This document shows positions 5,962-6,159 of a stretch of 6,159 bases of DNA, piece after piece. Source of the DNA: Chloroflexota bacterium (GTDB lineage: Bacteria; Cyanobacteriota; Vampirovibrionia; Obscuribacterales; Obscuribacteraceae). The notes beneath the pieces were generated by a model. That model did no database searches, was not told where the DNA came from, and worked only from the letters and a program-made list of their open reading frames with translations. Positions within the stretch are counted from its first letter, which is position 1, and every line of letters begins with the position of its first letter. The stretch lies in the NCBI GenBank assembly GCA_005240105.1, contig SBAT01000292.1:1-6159 (forward strand). Reading direction: 5' to 3'. The position numbers and the translations under genes are program-made.

Positions 5962-6159
5962 ATGCTAAGCAGCAAGGAAAAAACCGTGCAGGCAATTGAT
6001 ACCAAGCGCGTTTTCTTGTTCTCCGAAGCCGCCAAGGCTTTCGAAGGTGACCGCAAAGCCATGCGTGAAAAGCTGGGCGGCAAAGGTGCTGGTCTGGCAG
6101 AAATGACCGAATCCGGCGTTCTAGCAAAAACCGCCATGGTGTTCGGGCAAATGAATGAA
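5962..6159 (+). CDS. ppdK: Pyruvate, phosphate dikinase, N-terminal part (cut by window end; abnormal junction)
   Basis: PPDK interconverts pyruvate, ATP and phosphate with PEP, AMP and pyrophosphate. Sixty-six codons are visible with no stop. After about 14 extra residues, KRVFLFSEA (15-23) and MREKLGGKGAGLAEMTESGV (36-55) are a clear match to the start of the PPDK ATP-grasp domain. AGAGGA with the core at 5951-5954 is placed 7 bases before the ATG, and the gene for the PPDK regulatory protein lies immediately upstream. What follows is abnormal: families continue with PVPPGF and about 190 residues of ATP-grasp domain, whereas here LAKTAMVFGQMNE follows, and AMVFGxMxE resembles the AMVFGNMGE motif met around residue 240 of normal PPDK. 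The frame is kept across the junction. Either the gene has lost a large part of its nucleotide-binding domain or the sequence is misjoined near its end. Confidence 0.75.
   Translation, partial: MLSSKEKTVQAIDTKRVFLFSEAAKAFEGDRKAMREKLGGKGAGLAEMTESGVLAKTAMVFGQMNE

Noticed and set aside
5816..6137. Two overlapping minus-strand frames of about 100 residues, Arg/Leu- and Ser/Leu-rich
   Set aside because: They are the complement of the purine-rich leader and of the ppdK start, which has clear homology and a ribosome site; composition explains the lack of stops.
1..6159. CRISPR array, tRNA, rRNA, transposase or prophage genes
   Set aside because: No regularly spaced repeats, no cloverleaf or rRNA-like sequence, and no mobile-element protein motifs were seen on either strand.

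Overview
The window carries seven protein-coding genes: six complete and one cut by the right edge. There are no RNA genes, insertion sequences or CRISPR arrays. It looks like ordinary bacterial chromosome, with tight gene packing, good Shine-Dalgarno sites (AAGGAG, GGGAG) and intermediate base composition. The CtpA-type S41 protease with a cyanobacteria-like N-terminal domain, the form of methylthioadenosine phosphorylase and the PPDK plus PPDK-regulator pair would fit a deep-branching, possibly non-photosynthetic cyanobacterial (Melainabacteria-like) lineage. That taxonomic guess is inference only and weak.

Left part, minus strand (31-1402): a hemerythrin-like protein (971-1402) is followed downstream by S-methyl-5'-thioadenosine phosphorylase, mtnP. 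The mtnP reading frame is open up to 942, but a GGGAG site points to a GTG start at 834. Centre left, plus strand (1567-2643): a glycine-zipper stress protein of the YflT/general-stress type and a ferritin-like diiron protein form a two-gene unit with a 12-base gap. It is divergent from the hemerythrin gene, and the 164-base shared control region holds two short perfect palindromes. These three genes read as an iron, oxygen and stress cassette.

Centre right, plus strand (2687-4857): a membrane-anchored C-terminal processing peptidase (S41, Ser356/Lys381) is translationally coupled by an ATGA overlap to a divergent BioD-like P-loop protein. The latter keeps the nucleotide-binding loop but has lost the EGAGG signature of dethiobiotin synthetase.

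Right part, plus strand (4961-6159): the bifunctional kinase/phosphorylase that switches pyruvate phosphate dikinase off and on is followed, after a 128-base purine-rich and potentially structured spacer, by the start of pyruvate phosphate dikinase itself (5962 onward, 66 codons visible). This pair forms a glycolysis/gluconeogenesis control point. The visible PPDK sequence is odd. After the normal GGKGAGLAEMT motif it does not continue into the expected PVPPGF segment but runs in frame into AMVFGQMNE, which resembles a motif normally found about 190 residues later. This is either an internal deletion or an assembly fault near the end of the sequence, and it is the observation most worth checking. 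I do not see convincing evidence of a wholly new system.
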